This document shows positions 18,696 to 27,445 of a stretch of DNA of 64,000 nucleotides, in pieces. The notes under the pieces are model-generated. The model did not search any database. It was not told the origin of the DNA and saw only the letters and a program-made list of their open reading frames with translations. The stretch covers positions 107,384-171,383 of the forward strand of contig JAKARC010000001.1 of assembly GCA_021822385.1 (NCBI GenBank), read 5' to 3'. The DNA comes from Pseudomonadota bacterium (GTDB lineage Bacteria; Pseudomonadota; Gammaproteobacteria; Steroidobacterales; Steroidobacteraceae). Made by a program: the position numbers and the translations under genes. Numbering within the stretch: the first letter of the stretch is position 1; each line of letters opens with the position of its first letter.

Positions 18696-20594
18696 GTGCC
18701 CGATGCCCGCCGCGTGTTCGAGGACAAACAGACGTGCATAGTCACGCGGGGAGGGAGATGTGAGCGCTACTGCAAGCCAGCGCGCGACGGGGTGCCGGTG
18801 AGCCGCGGCCCGCCCGCTGGCGCACCGCCGCGCCTTGACCTGGAGGTGCTGCTCGGCAGGCTCCCCCTGCTCGGCACGCTGGCACCGACTGTGCTGCGGC
18901 AACTGGCCGGGGCCGCGCAATGGCTGTCGTTGCCGGGCGGAGCGACGTTGTTTGCGGCGGGCGAGCCCGCTGACTCACTCTACATCGTGCTCAGCGGGAC
19001 GCTGGCGGTGCTGAGCAGTGAAGCGAGCGGCCCGGGCCGCATCGTGGCGCGTCTCGCGGCCGGCGATACCGTTGGGGAAATGAGTTTGATCTGCGGCCGA
19101 GCGCGGCTCGCCAGTGTGGTGGCGCTGCGTAACACGGAGCTGATCCGGCTGTCGGCCGAAGTGTTCAACGCCGTGCTGCGATGCGATCCGGAGGCAATGT
19201 GGCGCATCGCGCGCTTGATGGCCGTGCGGCTCGAGCACATGAATGCGGCACCGCGGCCGCATCGGCGCGGTGCGACCACTTTCACCGTGCTGCCCCAGAG
19301 CCTGGAGGTCGACTTTGCCGGCTTCGCGACGGCGCTGGTCAAGGCACTTGCTGCGCTCGGGCGCGCCGAGCTGGTCTGGAGTGTGCGCGCGGACACACAT
19401 ACCAGTGAGTGGTTCAACAGCATCGAGGCGGCGAACGACTTCGTCGTCTACGTGGCCGACCCTGCGCCGAGCCGCTGGACGCGGCTGTGCGAGCGGCAGG
19501 CGGACGCGCTCTTGCTCTTGGCCCGCGCGGACAGTCCCGCGGGCGACTGGTCGGCGTTGCACGAGGTGGATGATCACGGTCTGACGTCGCGGCACCGGGA
19601 ACTGATCCTCGTGCACGATGCTGACATCGAAACGGGCGCCGCGGCGCGCTGGCTCCGGGATCTGCCCGACATTGCGCATCACCATGTGCAAGCAAGCGCG
19701 GATTACGCACGGCTCGCCCGGCTGTTGACCGGCCACGGCATCGGACTCGTCCTCTCCGGCGGTGGTGCCCGCGGATTTGCCCATATTGGGGCCCTCAAAG
19801 CGCTGCACGAGGCGGGCGTGCCGATCGACCTGGTGGGGGGCACCAGCATGGGTGGTATCCTCGGCGCGGGCGTCGCCGCGCACTGGAGTGTGGCCGAATT
19901 GACGCAGAGGTTCCGCCACTACTTCGTCGACCAGCGACCGCTACGCGACTATACCCTGCCGTTCGTGTCGCTCGTGTCGGGCCGCAAGGTCAGCCGCCTG
20001 CTGTTTGAGGCGTTCGGCGACCTGGCCATCGAGGATCTGCGGCTGCAATTTTTCTGTGTCTCCTCGAATCTGACGACCGGACACCCCTACGTGCATCGGC
20101 ACGGCGAACTCTGGCGGGCGCTGCGCGCATCCGTGTCGGTGCCGGGTGTGCTGCCACCGGTCATCCAGGCCGGCGAGGTTCTGGTCGACGGCGGCGCCAT
20201 GAACAATCTGCCGGTGGACGTCATGCAGGAGCTTGCGCGCGGGCCGGTCATCGGTTCCGATGCGGGAGCGGATCGGGCATTCAGCACGCGTGGCAGCACT
20301 GTAGATGTTCCGCCTCCCTGGCAGCTCATGCGCTGGCGCAAGACGCGACGCAATCTACCCAATATCTTCCAGATTCTCTGGCGCAGCGGCATGGTCAACA
20401 GCACGACACTCTCGGCCGCACAGCGCGCCCGGACCGACCTGCTGCTGCGCCCGCCGCTCGCGGACATCGATATGCTCGACTGGCAGGCATTCGAGCGGGC
20501 GATCCGGGCCGGCTACGAATACACCGCGCGACAGCTCGATGCGCTGCCGGAGGATTCGCCCATCCGGCGCAGCGCGGGGTCGGCGAGACCGTGA
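18696..20594 (+). CDS. cyclic-nucleotide-binding / patatin-like phospholipase
   Basis: A protein of up to 632 residues. Residues about 48-165 form a Crp-type cNMP-binding domain (GATLFAAGEPADSLYIVLSG; AAGDTVGEMSLICGRARLA). A linker follows, then a patatin domain with oxyanion loop GGGARGFAHIGAL, nucleophile Ser in GGTSMGGILGAGVA, and catalytic Asp in DGGAMNNLP. This architecture matches bacterial NTE/RssA-like lysophospholipases. The start is uncertain: GTG 18696 gives a non-homologous leader, while GTG 18792 or 18798 is also possible. It has no membrane segment and a C-terminal half rich in RTDLLLRPPL-type motifs. Confidence 0.88.
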   Translation: MPDARRVFEDKQTCIVTRGGRCERYCKPARDGVPVSRGPPAGAPPRLDLEVLLGRLPLLGTLAPTVLRQLAGAAQWLSLPGGATLFAAGEPADSLYIVLSGTLAVLSSEASGPGRIVARLAAGDTVGEMSLICGRARLASVVALRNTELIRLSAEVFNAVLRCDPEAMWRIARLMAVRLEHMNAAPRPHRRGATTFTVLPQSLEVDFAGFATALVKALAALGRAELVWSVRADTHTSEWFNSIEAANDFVVYVADPAPSRWTRLCERQADALLLLARADSPAGDWSALHEVDDHGLTSRHRELILVHDADIETGAAARWLRDLPDIAHHHVQASADYARLARLLTGHGIGLVLSGGGARGFAHIGALKALHEAGVPIDLVGGTSMGGILGAGVAAHWSVAELTQRFRHYFVDQRPLRDYTLPFVSLVSGRKVSRLLFEAFGDLAIEDLRLQFFCVSSNLTTGHPYVHRHGELWRALRASVSVPGVLPPVIQAGEVLVDGGAMNNLPVDVMQELARGPVIGSDAGADRAFSTRGSTVDVPPPWQLMRWRKTRRNLPNIFQILWRSGMVNSTTLSAAQRARTDLLLRPPLADIDMLDWQAFERAIRAGYEYTARQLDALPEDSPIRRSAGSARP

Positions 20595-20872
20595 GGGCAC
20601 AGCACCGAATGCCATCGGTGCGCCGGGTTTCGAGCGTGGTGAGTCCGTAACTGATCGAGTCCCATGCCGCTCCGACGTAGCGCCCTGGAAACGGAACAGC
20701 GCCGCGCCGAACGTGCACGCTCCGCCTGCGCCAGACCCGTGTGCGTCGCAAGCTGGCGCAGGCTTGACGAGGGGGGCTGGCGGCATGGTGAGCAATGCGT
20801 ACCGGGGTTGGCACCTGAGGATTGCAATAACACCTGTGATCGAGCTGCCTGGGATGATGGTGCCGCCGCAAG

Positions 20873-21315
20873 TCAGCTCGACGCCACCGGCTCGCAGCGC
20901 ACCGGGAAGTTGACGGACCGGGCGATGAAACACAAGCCATGCGCCTGCGCGCAATCGACGCCAAAGACGATGCGCACCGCAGGCCGCAAGGTCACCGCGA
21001 CAAATGCGCCACCGCCATCCTCGACCTCCTCCATGACGCCGTGGGCAGCATCCCGGTAATCGAGCACCGCAATCCCATTGACGGCGCACAAGTGCAGATA
21101 CCAAAGCATGTGGCAGCTGGCGAGACTCGCCACCAGCAGCTCCTCGGGACTGTAGCGCCGAGGGTCGCCGCGGAAGCACGCATCGCTCGAGGCGCTAATA
21201 GGCGCTTTGCCCTCGGCCGTGATCAGATGATCGCGCAGGTATCCGCCGTAGGTGCGCGTACCCAACCCACTCCCGTCCACAGCACGTGGGCCTCGTAGGC
21301 GTGGCGCTTACGCAT
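20873..21315 (-). pseudogene. OsmC family peroxiredoxin, apparently frameshifted
   Basis: The main frame (from GTG 21280) encodes OsmC-type sequence GTRTYGGYLRDHLI, SPEELLVASLASCHMLWYLHL and the second Cys in QAHGLCFIARSVNFPV, but starts too late. The missing OsmC N-terminus is in another frame: from ATG 21315, which overlaps the end of the ACT gene by 8 bases, it reads MRKRHAYEAHVLWTGVG. It joins LGTRTYGGY by a -1 shift near 21265-21275 (sequence GTGGGTTGGGTACG). Either a recent 1-base indel inactivated the gene, or the base call is wrong. Both redox cysteines are intact. Confidence 0.75.
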
Positions 21316-21706
21316 CGGCATGGACCTTCGACCAAGCTTCGGCAACTTCGCGGGCCGCATCCGGTCGGTCGACCACCAGAATGAGGCGATGCGAGTGATC
21401 GCTGTAGAGGACCTGGATGTTGACGCCGGCCTGGGCCATACGCCGCGTCAGTCGACCGAGCTGACCGGGAGCCTCCTGACTCAAGCGTACCGCAACCACC
21501 TCGCGATCCGCCCGGACCGTGATCCTGGCATCGGCGAGCGCCCGACGGGCGCGCGCCCCGTCTGCGACTAGGAACTGCGCCAGGCCGCCGGTGGACACTG
21601 CGCAGGCACCGCCGCCCTCGAGACTCACACCCGCCGCACCCAGGGCCTCGCCCACCTCAGCCAGCGCGCCCGGTCGATCGGCAAGCTGAATCGCCAGATC
21701 TCTCAT
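21308..21706 (-). CDS. ACT domain protein
   Basis: A 132-residue protein made of two ACT-like halves: MRDLAIQLADRPGALAEVGEALGAAGVSLEG, then LGRLTRRMAQAGVNIQVLYSDHSHRLILVV. ATG 21706 overlaps the stop of the ArsR-type regulator (ATGA); the ORF extends upstream only as a shadow. ACT domains bind small ligands, typically amino acids. Placed between a regulator and OsmC, it may sense a metabolite, but the ligand is unknown. Confidence 0.85.
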   Translation of the reverse strand: MRDLAIQLADRPGALAEVGEALGAAGVSLEGGGACAVSTGGLAQFLVADGARARRALADARITVRADREVVAVRLSQEAPGQLGRLTRRMAQAGVNIQVLYSDHSHRLILVVDRPDAAREVAEAWSKVHADA

Positions 21707-22404
21707 TGCGGGGTCCCAGCCGCCTCGGGCCACGTGAGATCGAACCGACGCTGCAGTTCGAGCCGTCCGGCCGGCGTCACGGCGAGCGCTCGCGACCCCC
21801 GGACACGCCGCAGCAGATCCTTTTCCTCGAGCCGCTGGCACAGCGCCGCACCCAGCCACCCGGCCAGATGCGCCCGGCGCTCCGTCCAATCCAGGCAGAA
21901 GCGCACCAGCGGACGGCGCAGCCCCGCCGGGGCGGGCAACTCGAGCGACTCGAGCCAGCGGTTCCCGGCCGCCGTCAGGGCCGCGCCCGTACCCTCGGCA
22001 ACGACATAGCGGCGCCGAACGGCATACTCGCACAAGGCCACACCGAGTCGACCGGCCACATGGTCGTAACAGCGCCGGGCTCTGCGGATTTCGGGTGCAA
22101 TCCGGGGTTCGGGCGTCGCGTCCATCGCCGTCCGCGCCAGCACTTCGATCGCCTCGGCGACGTGTTCGCTGTGGATGCGAAACAGCCGATAGCGCCCCGC
22201 GGCACGCACCGCCAGCATCCCGCCCGCCACGAGACTGGCGAGGTGAGCGCTCGCCGCCTGCGCCGAGACGCCGAGTTGCACCGCGAGCGCGCCGGCGGGC
22301 CGCTCGCTCCCGTCCATCAGCAAGCCGACGATGCGGGCGCGCACCGGATTGCCGATGAGGGCTCCGATCCGCGCGATGTTCGGTATCTCGTTGCGATGCA
22401 ACAT
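21703..22404 (-). CDS. ArsR-family winged-helix transcriptional regulator
   Basis: A 233-residue protein with an N-terminal ArsR/SmtB-type winged helix (IGALIGNPVRARIVGLLMDG; LGVSAQAASAHLASLVAGG; YRLFRIHSEHVAEAIEVL). A roughly 130-residue C-terminal domain contains CYDHVAGRLGVALCEYAVRR. The long C-terminal domain is typical of the subgroup with no obvious metal site. It starts 84 bases from the divergent flavin reductase gene, so it probably represses that shared promoter region and its own ACT-OsmC operon. Confidence 0.88.
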   Translation of the reverse strand: MLHRNEIPNIARIGALIGNPVRARIVGLLMDGSERPAGALAVQLGVSAQAASAHLASLVAGGMLAVRAAGRYRLFRIHSEHVAEAIEVLARTAMDATPEPRIAPEIRRARRCYDHVAGRLGVALCEYAVRRRYVVAEGTGAALTAAGNRWLESLELPAPAGLRRPLVRFCLDWTERRAHLAGWLGAALCQRLEEKDLLRRVRGSRALAVTPAGRLELQRRFDLTWPEAAGTPQ

Positions 22405-22487
22405 AGAATCATTGTCCCCGAGGATCGCCTGAGCACGCTACAGATGTTCGTGAAACGATCCGGTCCCCGAACGCGCAGGCTTAAGGC

Positions 22488-23111
22488 ATGAGCACCCCGA
22501 GCGACTTCGTCACGATCTGCCCGGAAATTCTCTATTTCGGTACACCGGTGGCCGTCGTGAGCAGCCTCAACCCCGGCGGCAGCACGAACCTTGCGGCCGT
22601 CTCGAGCTTCTGGGCGCTCGGCGAGCGCCTCGTGCTCGGACTGACGGTGTTCGGACAGACTGCGGCCAATCTGCGCCGCCACCCCGGCTGCGTCCTCAAT
22701 CTGCCCTCGCCTCGGCAGTGGCTTGAGGTCGAGCGACTGGGGCATACCACCGGATGTGCCGAGCTGACCGAATATCATCGGGCCGCCGGCATCACCTACG
22801 CCCAGGACAAATTCACCGTCTCCGGCTTCACGGCACTGCCGGCCGAGTGCGTCAAACCCGATCGAGTCGCCGAATGCCCCGTGCAGATCGAGGCTCAAGT
22901 GAGCGCAGTCCATCCCGCCACCGAGGCCGCCCCGTTCATTTACGTGGAGACGCGAAAGTTGCGGGTCCATGCGCAGCGCGGCGTGCTCGATGCGCACGCG
23001 ACCCGCATTGACATCGAGGCGTGGTCGCCACTGTTCTACGTGTTCCGGCACTATTACGGCAAGGGCGCGCATCTCGGCGCGAGTTTCCGTGCGCGCGGCG
23101 AGCCGCGCTGA
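22488..23111 (+). CDS. flavin reductase family protein
   Basis: A 207-residue flavin reductase-like (FMN-binding split-barrel) protein: PEILYFGTPVAVVSSLNPGG at the N-terminus, then SSFWALGERLVLGL, TAANLRRHPGCVLNLPS and the C-terminal LFYVFRHYYGKGAHLG. Members use FMN; substrates are often unknown. It is divergent from the ArsR-type gene and is likely part of the same regulated set. Confidence 0.87.
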   Translation: MSTPSDFVTICPEILYFGTPVAVVSSLNPGGSTNLAAVSSFWALGERLVLGLTVFGQTAANLRRHPGCVLNLPSPRQWLEVERLGHTTGCAELTEYHRAAGITYAQDKFTVSGFTALPAECVKPDRVAECPVQIEAQVSAVHPATEAAPFIYVETRKLRVHAQRGVLDAHATRIDIEAWSPLFYVFRHYYGKGAHLGASFRARGEPR

Positions 23112-23187
23112 GCGCTCGACCGATCCACACCGTTCGGCTCCCGGGCGCCGTGCCGCGCCCGCACCGCAGCGGGCCACGGCAGTGAAA

Positions 23188-24247
23188 TCACCGGGACAGC
23201 GACGATGCTGCACTGGCATCGGTCCCACGCCGCCACGCGCGCATCACGTTCCATCCGGCGGTCACGGCCCAAAACACCAGGGTCGCATAGGCTGCGCCTT
23301 GCCCGATGGCGGCGCGCATCGGTGCGTGCAGGACCCCTCCGGCCTGCAAAGCGCCGAAGGAGAAGACGGCGGTCAAAAATGTTGGCGGCCAAGAACCTGC
23401 AGCCCGGAATGCACATCGGCGCAATAGGAACCCCGTGCTCAGTACCAACACCGGCATGGCGAGGACAATCGCGACGCTCACCGACACGACCATCGCTGCG
23501 ATGAGCCATGCGCTCGGCAGTGGCACCAGAGCTCGGCCGCGCAATACCGCGCTCAGCGCCGCGGCCGCCAATCCCGCGCACCCCATGGCGATCCACCCGA
23601 TCAGGGCGCTGCCCGTCGCGAGCCCCCACAGCGCCTTCGCCCACGGTCCGCCGAGTCGCGTGGTCAGCCGATCCGTCGCGATGACGCCGCCCAGCAGTAC
23701 TGCGGGTACCAGGAACCAACTACCGTCGAGCGAGTGCAGATCCACGTCCCGAGCCGTCAATGCTGCGAAGAACCGCCCGACCGCGATCACCGTGGTCATT
23801 CATGCCGCACTGAGGCGGAACTGCACCAACAGCACGGACCCGCGCGTGACCACTGCGCCACTGATCCCAAGCAGACCGCTCGCAATCATCGCCAGACCCA
23901 GCGGAACTGTGTGCATGCCGGAGTGCTCCTGCACCGGTCCCAACGCCCGTCACGCCTTCCACCCGGCGCGAAAGTCCCAGCGGTGACGGACGATTCCGTA
24001 TGCCGTTATCCACCCGCGCCTGAAGGGTCGCGAGACAGAGCAGCGGCCGCAAGAGCTGCGGCAATCCGCACCGCTGCGCCAACGCCGCGGTTGCGGCAGT
24101 GGCCATGACTGCCCCGAACGGCAATCCACTGCGCAATGCGGCCGCGCGCATTTGCTCCGTCGTGGCGTGCGCGCAGGCCGGCGCCAGCGGACACCGGTCG
24201 CAGCGCCCCGCGGTGGCGCACTTCAGGCCCGCGCGACGCCGGCGCAC
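23188..24247 (-). pseudogene. TehA/SLAC1-type (TDT family) membrane transporter remnant
   Basis: Pieces of one multi-pass protein are found in two frames. The N-terminal part (SGLPFGAVMATAATAALAQRCGL, from about 24247) resembles the TDT first helix. The reading then has to change frame near 23990 to reach GMHTVPLGLAMIASGLLGIS. That frame is stopped by TGA at 23950-23952 and again at 23800-23802. It resumes directly at ATG 23799 with GSWFLVPAVLLGGVIA, ALWGLATGSALIGWIAM and SWPPTFLTAVFSFG, the family's later helices. The 203-residue ORF 23188-23799 alone would lack the first half of the channel. Best read as a decayed gene. Confidence 0.6.
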
Positions 24248-24719
24248 TCGATCGCCCGCCGTGCATGCCGTTCCTGGCGCGGAAAATCATGCGGATTTCG
24301 CCTCATGCGTCGCACTCGTGAGATTGATCGCATGCAGTAACAATCCTGGTCAGCCGCAAGGCCACACCCATCATGGCGGTGTATTTCTTTTCTCCGCCCA
24401 CCCCATTCAGACAGAGGCTTGTCTGGTGACGTTCCGTGTCGTTCTCGACACCGTGATGAGCCGCGCGAGCGTGCCGTATGCACAAGAACGCGATCAGCGG
24501 GCGAGAGCCCAGCGGAAATCGCGGACCTGACTTGACAGGGTGACGCACCCAACAGTGACCACGGTATTTCGATCCGGGTGGCAGCAGGGCCCTTGCGCCC
24601 GATTCAAGTCCGGTCAAATGACTCGGAAACAATTGCAGCGAGTTCGGCAAATTCCGGCCAATTTGGACAGCAGTGGACGACAGCGGTAGACTCCGACGCC
24701 CGCCGGCCGAGGGACGCTC
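24248..24719. other. intergenic stretch without a recognised gene
   Basis: Between the transporter remnant and the GST gene. ORFs here are short, in conflicting frames and match no family I know. The composition is less GC-rich than its surroundings (for example 24330-24420 and 24600-24670), as expected for non-coding or decaying DNA. A TTGACA box at about 24534 may belong to a promoter, but no clear -10 partner was found. Confidence 0.5.
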
Positions 24720-25319
24720 ATGCTCACGCTGTTTCATCATCCCAAGACGCGCTCCACGCGCTTCATCTTCCTGCTCGAGGAGCTGGGCGTCGCCTATACT
24801 GTCCGGCGGGTCGAGATCCGCAAGCGCGACGGCGCAGGTGCCGTCGATGCGCTCAACCCGCATCCCCACGGCAAGGTGCCTGCGCTCGACGATGACGGCG
24901 TGGTGGTGTTCGAGTCGAGCGCCATCGCCCTGTATCTTACCGACCGGTTTCCCGAGCGCGGCTTGGGGCCGACCGTCACGGATCCGGATCGCGGCGCGTA
25001 CCTGTCGTGGCTGGCGTATTACAGCGGCGTGGTGGAGCCGGCTTTCGTTTCCAAATTCATGAACGTCGCAGTTCCGCGCGGGACTGCCGGGTGGGTTGCA
25101 GTCGAGGAAGTGATGCCCGTACTGATCGACAGACTGGCGCGTGGGCCGTACCTGCTTGGCGAGCGGTTCAGCGCGGCCGATATCCTCTATGGGACCACCT
25201 TCGCGATGTTCGCGCAGAGTCCGTTACTGGCGAAATCGCCCGTGATCGATGCCTACGCCGAGCGGGTAGTGGCGCGCCCGGCGTTTCAGCGCGCCCAGGC
25301 ACGGGACGAGCGCGCATGA
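24720..25319 (+). CDS. glutathione S-transferase family protein
   Basis: A 199-residue GST. The thioredoxin-like N-domain is LTLFHHPKTRSTRFIFLLEELGV with the glutathione-binding segment GKVPALDDDGVVVFESSAIALYL; the C-terminal helical domain contains YLLGERFSAADILYGTTFAMFA. The catalytic N-terminal position is Ser/Thr-like (KTRST) as in beta/theta-like bacterial enzymes. The substrate is unknown. gshA, which makes the glutathione precursor, lies 3 kb downstream. Confidence 0.92.
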   Translation: MLTLFHHPKTRSTRFIFLLEELGVAYTVRRVEIRKRDGAGAVDALNPHPHGKVPALDDDGVVVFESSAIALYLTDRFPERGLGPTVTDPDRGAYLSWLAYYSGVVEPAFVSKFMNVAVPRGTAGWVAVEEVMPVLIDRLARGPYLLGERFSAADILYGTTFAMFAQSPLLAKSPVIDAYAERVVARPAFQRAQARDERA

Positions 25320-25774
25320 ATTCACCCCGGCGCTCTGGCGAGTGTCACGACAGGGTGATCGGCGCCGTTGCCAAGGTGCCCCGTGAGGTCGCGGACGCGC
25401 TGCAGCCGTACCCGCCATCATCCTCAGCGAATGCAGTTTCAGCTGTGGCGGAGATGGGAGCGATGGTGCGCAGTCCGGCGCTATCGCGCGGTGGCTCGCC
25501 ACCGGCGCGCCGTCCTTGTTGACCTGATGTCCCACCGGCCGTTCGAGAGGCAGGGGCTGGTCGGCAGGGTATTTCAGCTCGAGTGTGCGCGCATTGCGGC
25601 CCGAGATCTTGCCCAGCTATCGTGCAACGACTTCAAGGTGTTGCGCTGACGTGCACAGCTGCGCTGCGCCAACGCGATGACGACGCTCGCGACCTGGAAG
25701 CCTGTGCCGCGAGAGTCCGGCGGCCACACCCGGATCGAGGCGCGGCGAGATCCGGCACGGCCGGAGGCACTGCG
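25320..25774. other. intergenic stretch without a recognised gene
   Basis: About 455 bases between the GST and DUF2064 genes. Several short ORFs exist on both strands, but none shows recognisable homology, a ribosome binding site or a signal peptide. The only clear signal is GGAGG just before the DUF2064 start at 25775. Confidence 0.5.
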
Positions 25775-26497
25775 ATGTCCAGCCACGAACCGCTGAATCG
25801 TGCAGCGGCGCTGGTGCTGTTCTGCCGCAAGCCCGTATCGGGCGCCGGCAAGCGCCGGCTCGCCCAATATATCGGCGATGCCCGAACGCTGGCCGTCGCT
25901 CAAGGCCTGCTCGAGTGCGCACTCGAGGACGTCGCTGCGTGGCCGCACACACTGATCATCGCACCGGCGGCTGCGGCCGATGAACATTGGGCGGCGCAGC
26001 TGATCTGCCGGCCGGTGCGCGTCGTGCCGCAGCCGGCGGGCAGTCTCGGCGAGCGGATCGCGGCGGTTGATACCCGTGTGCGCGCGCACGGCTGCACCCA
26101 GGTGCTGTTCATCGGCAGTGACGCCCCGTCGATGCGGAGTGAGGACCTGCTGGCGGCGCACGCCGCGCTCGCTGATAGCGATGTCGTGTTGATTCCCGCG
26201 GCCGACGGCGGCGTCACCTTGATGGGTGCGCGCGTGCCCTGGCCGGAGCTCACCGACCTGCCGTGGAGTGAAGCGACGCTCGGGGCGGCGCTCGCAGACC
26301 GTTGCCTGCAGGCCGGGCACACGGTCACCCGGCTCCCGGAATCCTATGATGTCGATACACCGGCCGATCTGATTCTGGCCCGCCAACGGCTGCAGCACGA
26401 TCCCCGCCCGGCGCGTCGCCATCTGTATGCGCTGCTGGGTACGATCGTACAATCGCAAGCCGACGCGGCAGGATCGTGTGCCGCGCGCGGTGCCTGA
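25775..26497 (+). CDS. DUF2064 (TIGR04282-type) glycosyltransferase-like protein
   Basis: A 240-residue nucleotide-diphospho-sugar transferase-fold protein: LVLFCRKPVSGAGKRRLAQYIG, VLFIGSDAPSMRSEDL, DVVLIPAADGGVTLMGAR, and the C-terminal ESYDVDTPADLILARQRL. ATG 25775 is chosen for GGAGG upstream and because homology begins there. In some bacteria the family is linked to arsenosugar synthesis, but no ars genes are next to it; it converges on the MTA phosphorylase gene. Confidence 0.88.
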   Translation: MSSHEPLNRAAALVLFCRKPVSGAGKRRLAQYIGDARTLAVAQGLLECALEDVAAWPHTLIIAPAAAADEHWAAQLICRPVRVVPQPAGSLGERIAAVDTRVRAHGCTQVLFIGSDAPSMRSEDLLAAHAALADSDVVLIPAADGGVTLMGARVPWPELTDLPWSEATLGAALADRCLQAGHTVTRLPESYDVDTPADLILARQRLQHDPRPARRHLYALLGTIVQSQADAAGSCAARGA

Positions 26498-26507
26498 GCG
26501 CGACGGC

Positions 26508-27353
26508 TCAGCGGGCGAGAAAGTCGAGGATCTCGAGCTGCGCCGCACTCAGGTGTTCGCGCGGCGTGACCACGGCGCCCTGCAATGCCCGCCGGCACGG
26601 CCGTGACTCGTCGTCCTGGTAGTCGGCGATCGCACGGGCGATCAGCCGTTGCACCTGCGCCAGGCTGTCGCGGAACTGGTTCATCACCTGATCGACCGAA
26701 ACGTGTTGCGCCGGATCGTCAAGCCAGCAATCGTAATCGGTCGCCACAGTGACGGTGCAGTAGCCGAGCTGCGCCTCCAGGGCGAGGAACGCCTCGGGGA
26801 TGTTGGTCATGCCGACCAGGTCCGCGCCCGCGGCGCGCAGCCAGAAGCTTTCCGCGCGGGTGCCCAGGCGGGGGCCCTCGACGCAGGCGTAGGTCTTGCT
26901 CCGATGCAGTGTCAGGCCCAACGACTCGGCCGCGCGTGCAAGCAGCGCACTCGTGGCCGCACAGGAGGGATGCGCCGTCGAGACGTGGGCGACCATGCCC
27001 TGGCCAAAGAAGCTCGCCGCCCGGATGCCCTTCGTGAAATCCAGATACTGGGCGGGCAGCGCCAGGTCGCCCGGACGGATCTCCTCGCGCAGGCTGCCGA
27101 CCGCCGACACACCGATCACCGTGCGCACTCCGGCGCTCTTCAGCGCCCAGATATTGGCCCGATAGTTGATCTCACTCGGCAGGAGCCCATGCTGCAAGCC
27201 GTGACGGGCTAGGAAAGCCACCGGCCGACCGTCCAGCCGTCCCAGCATTACAGGCGCGGAAGGGCTGCCGTAAGGCGTGTGGCACTCCCGCGACTCATCC
27301 ACTTCCAGTCCGTTCATGCGGTACAGGCCCGTACCGCCAATGATGCCGATCAT
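26508..27353 (-). CDS. mtnP: S-methyl-5'-thioadenosine/thioinosine phosphorylase
   Basis: A 281-residue purine nucleoside phosphorylase. Motifs are IGIIGGTGLYRMNG, FLARHGLQHGLLPSEINYRANIWALK (MTAP signature), TYACVEGPRLGTRAE, GMTNIPEAFLALEAQLGYC and VATDYDCWLDD. The two Asp in TDYDCW favour adenosine-type (MTA) recognition, but gammaproteobacterial members can be thioinosine-specific, so the substrate is left open. It recycles MTA from polyamine or homoserine lactone synthesis. Confidence 0.92.
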   Translation of the reverse strand: MIGIIGGTGLYRMNGLEVDESRECHTPYGSPSAPVMLGRLDGRPVAFLARHGLQHGLLPSEINYRANIWALKSAGVRTVIGVSAVGSLREEIRPGDLALPAQYLDFTKGIRAASFFGQGMVAHVSTAHPSCAATSALLARAAESLGLTLHRSKTYACVEGPRLGTRAESFWLRAAGADLVGMTNIPEAFLALEAQLGYCTVTVATDYDCWLDDPAQHVSVDQVMNQFRDSLAQVQRLIARAIADYQDDESRPCRRALQGAVVTPREHLSAAQLEILDFLAR

Positions 27354-27445
27354 GTGATTCTCGGTTGCGCCGCTCGCCGCGAGACTGCAAGATGCCTGAA
27401 TAGCCGCCGAGCAACAAGTGCCGCGTACAACCCGGGGATCCGTCC

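Noticed and set aside
24303..24869. 188-codon minus-strand frame overlapping the GST start
   Set aside because: No homology, and it runs through the GST promoter and N-terminus.
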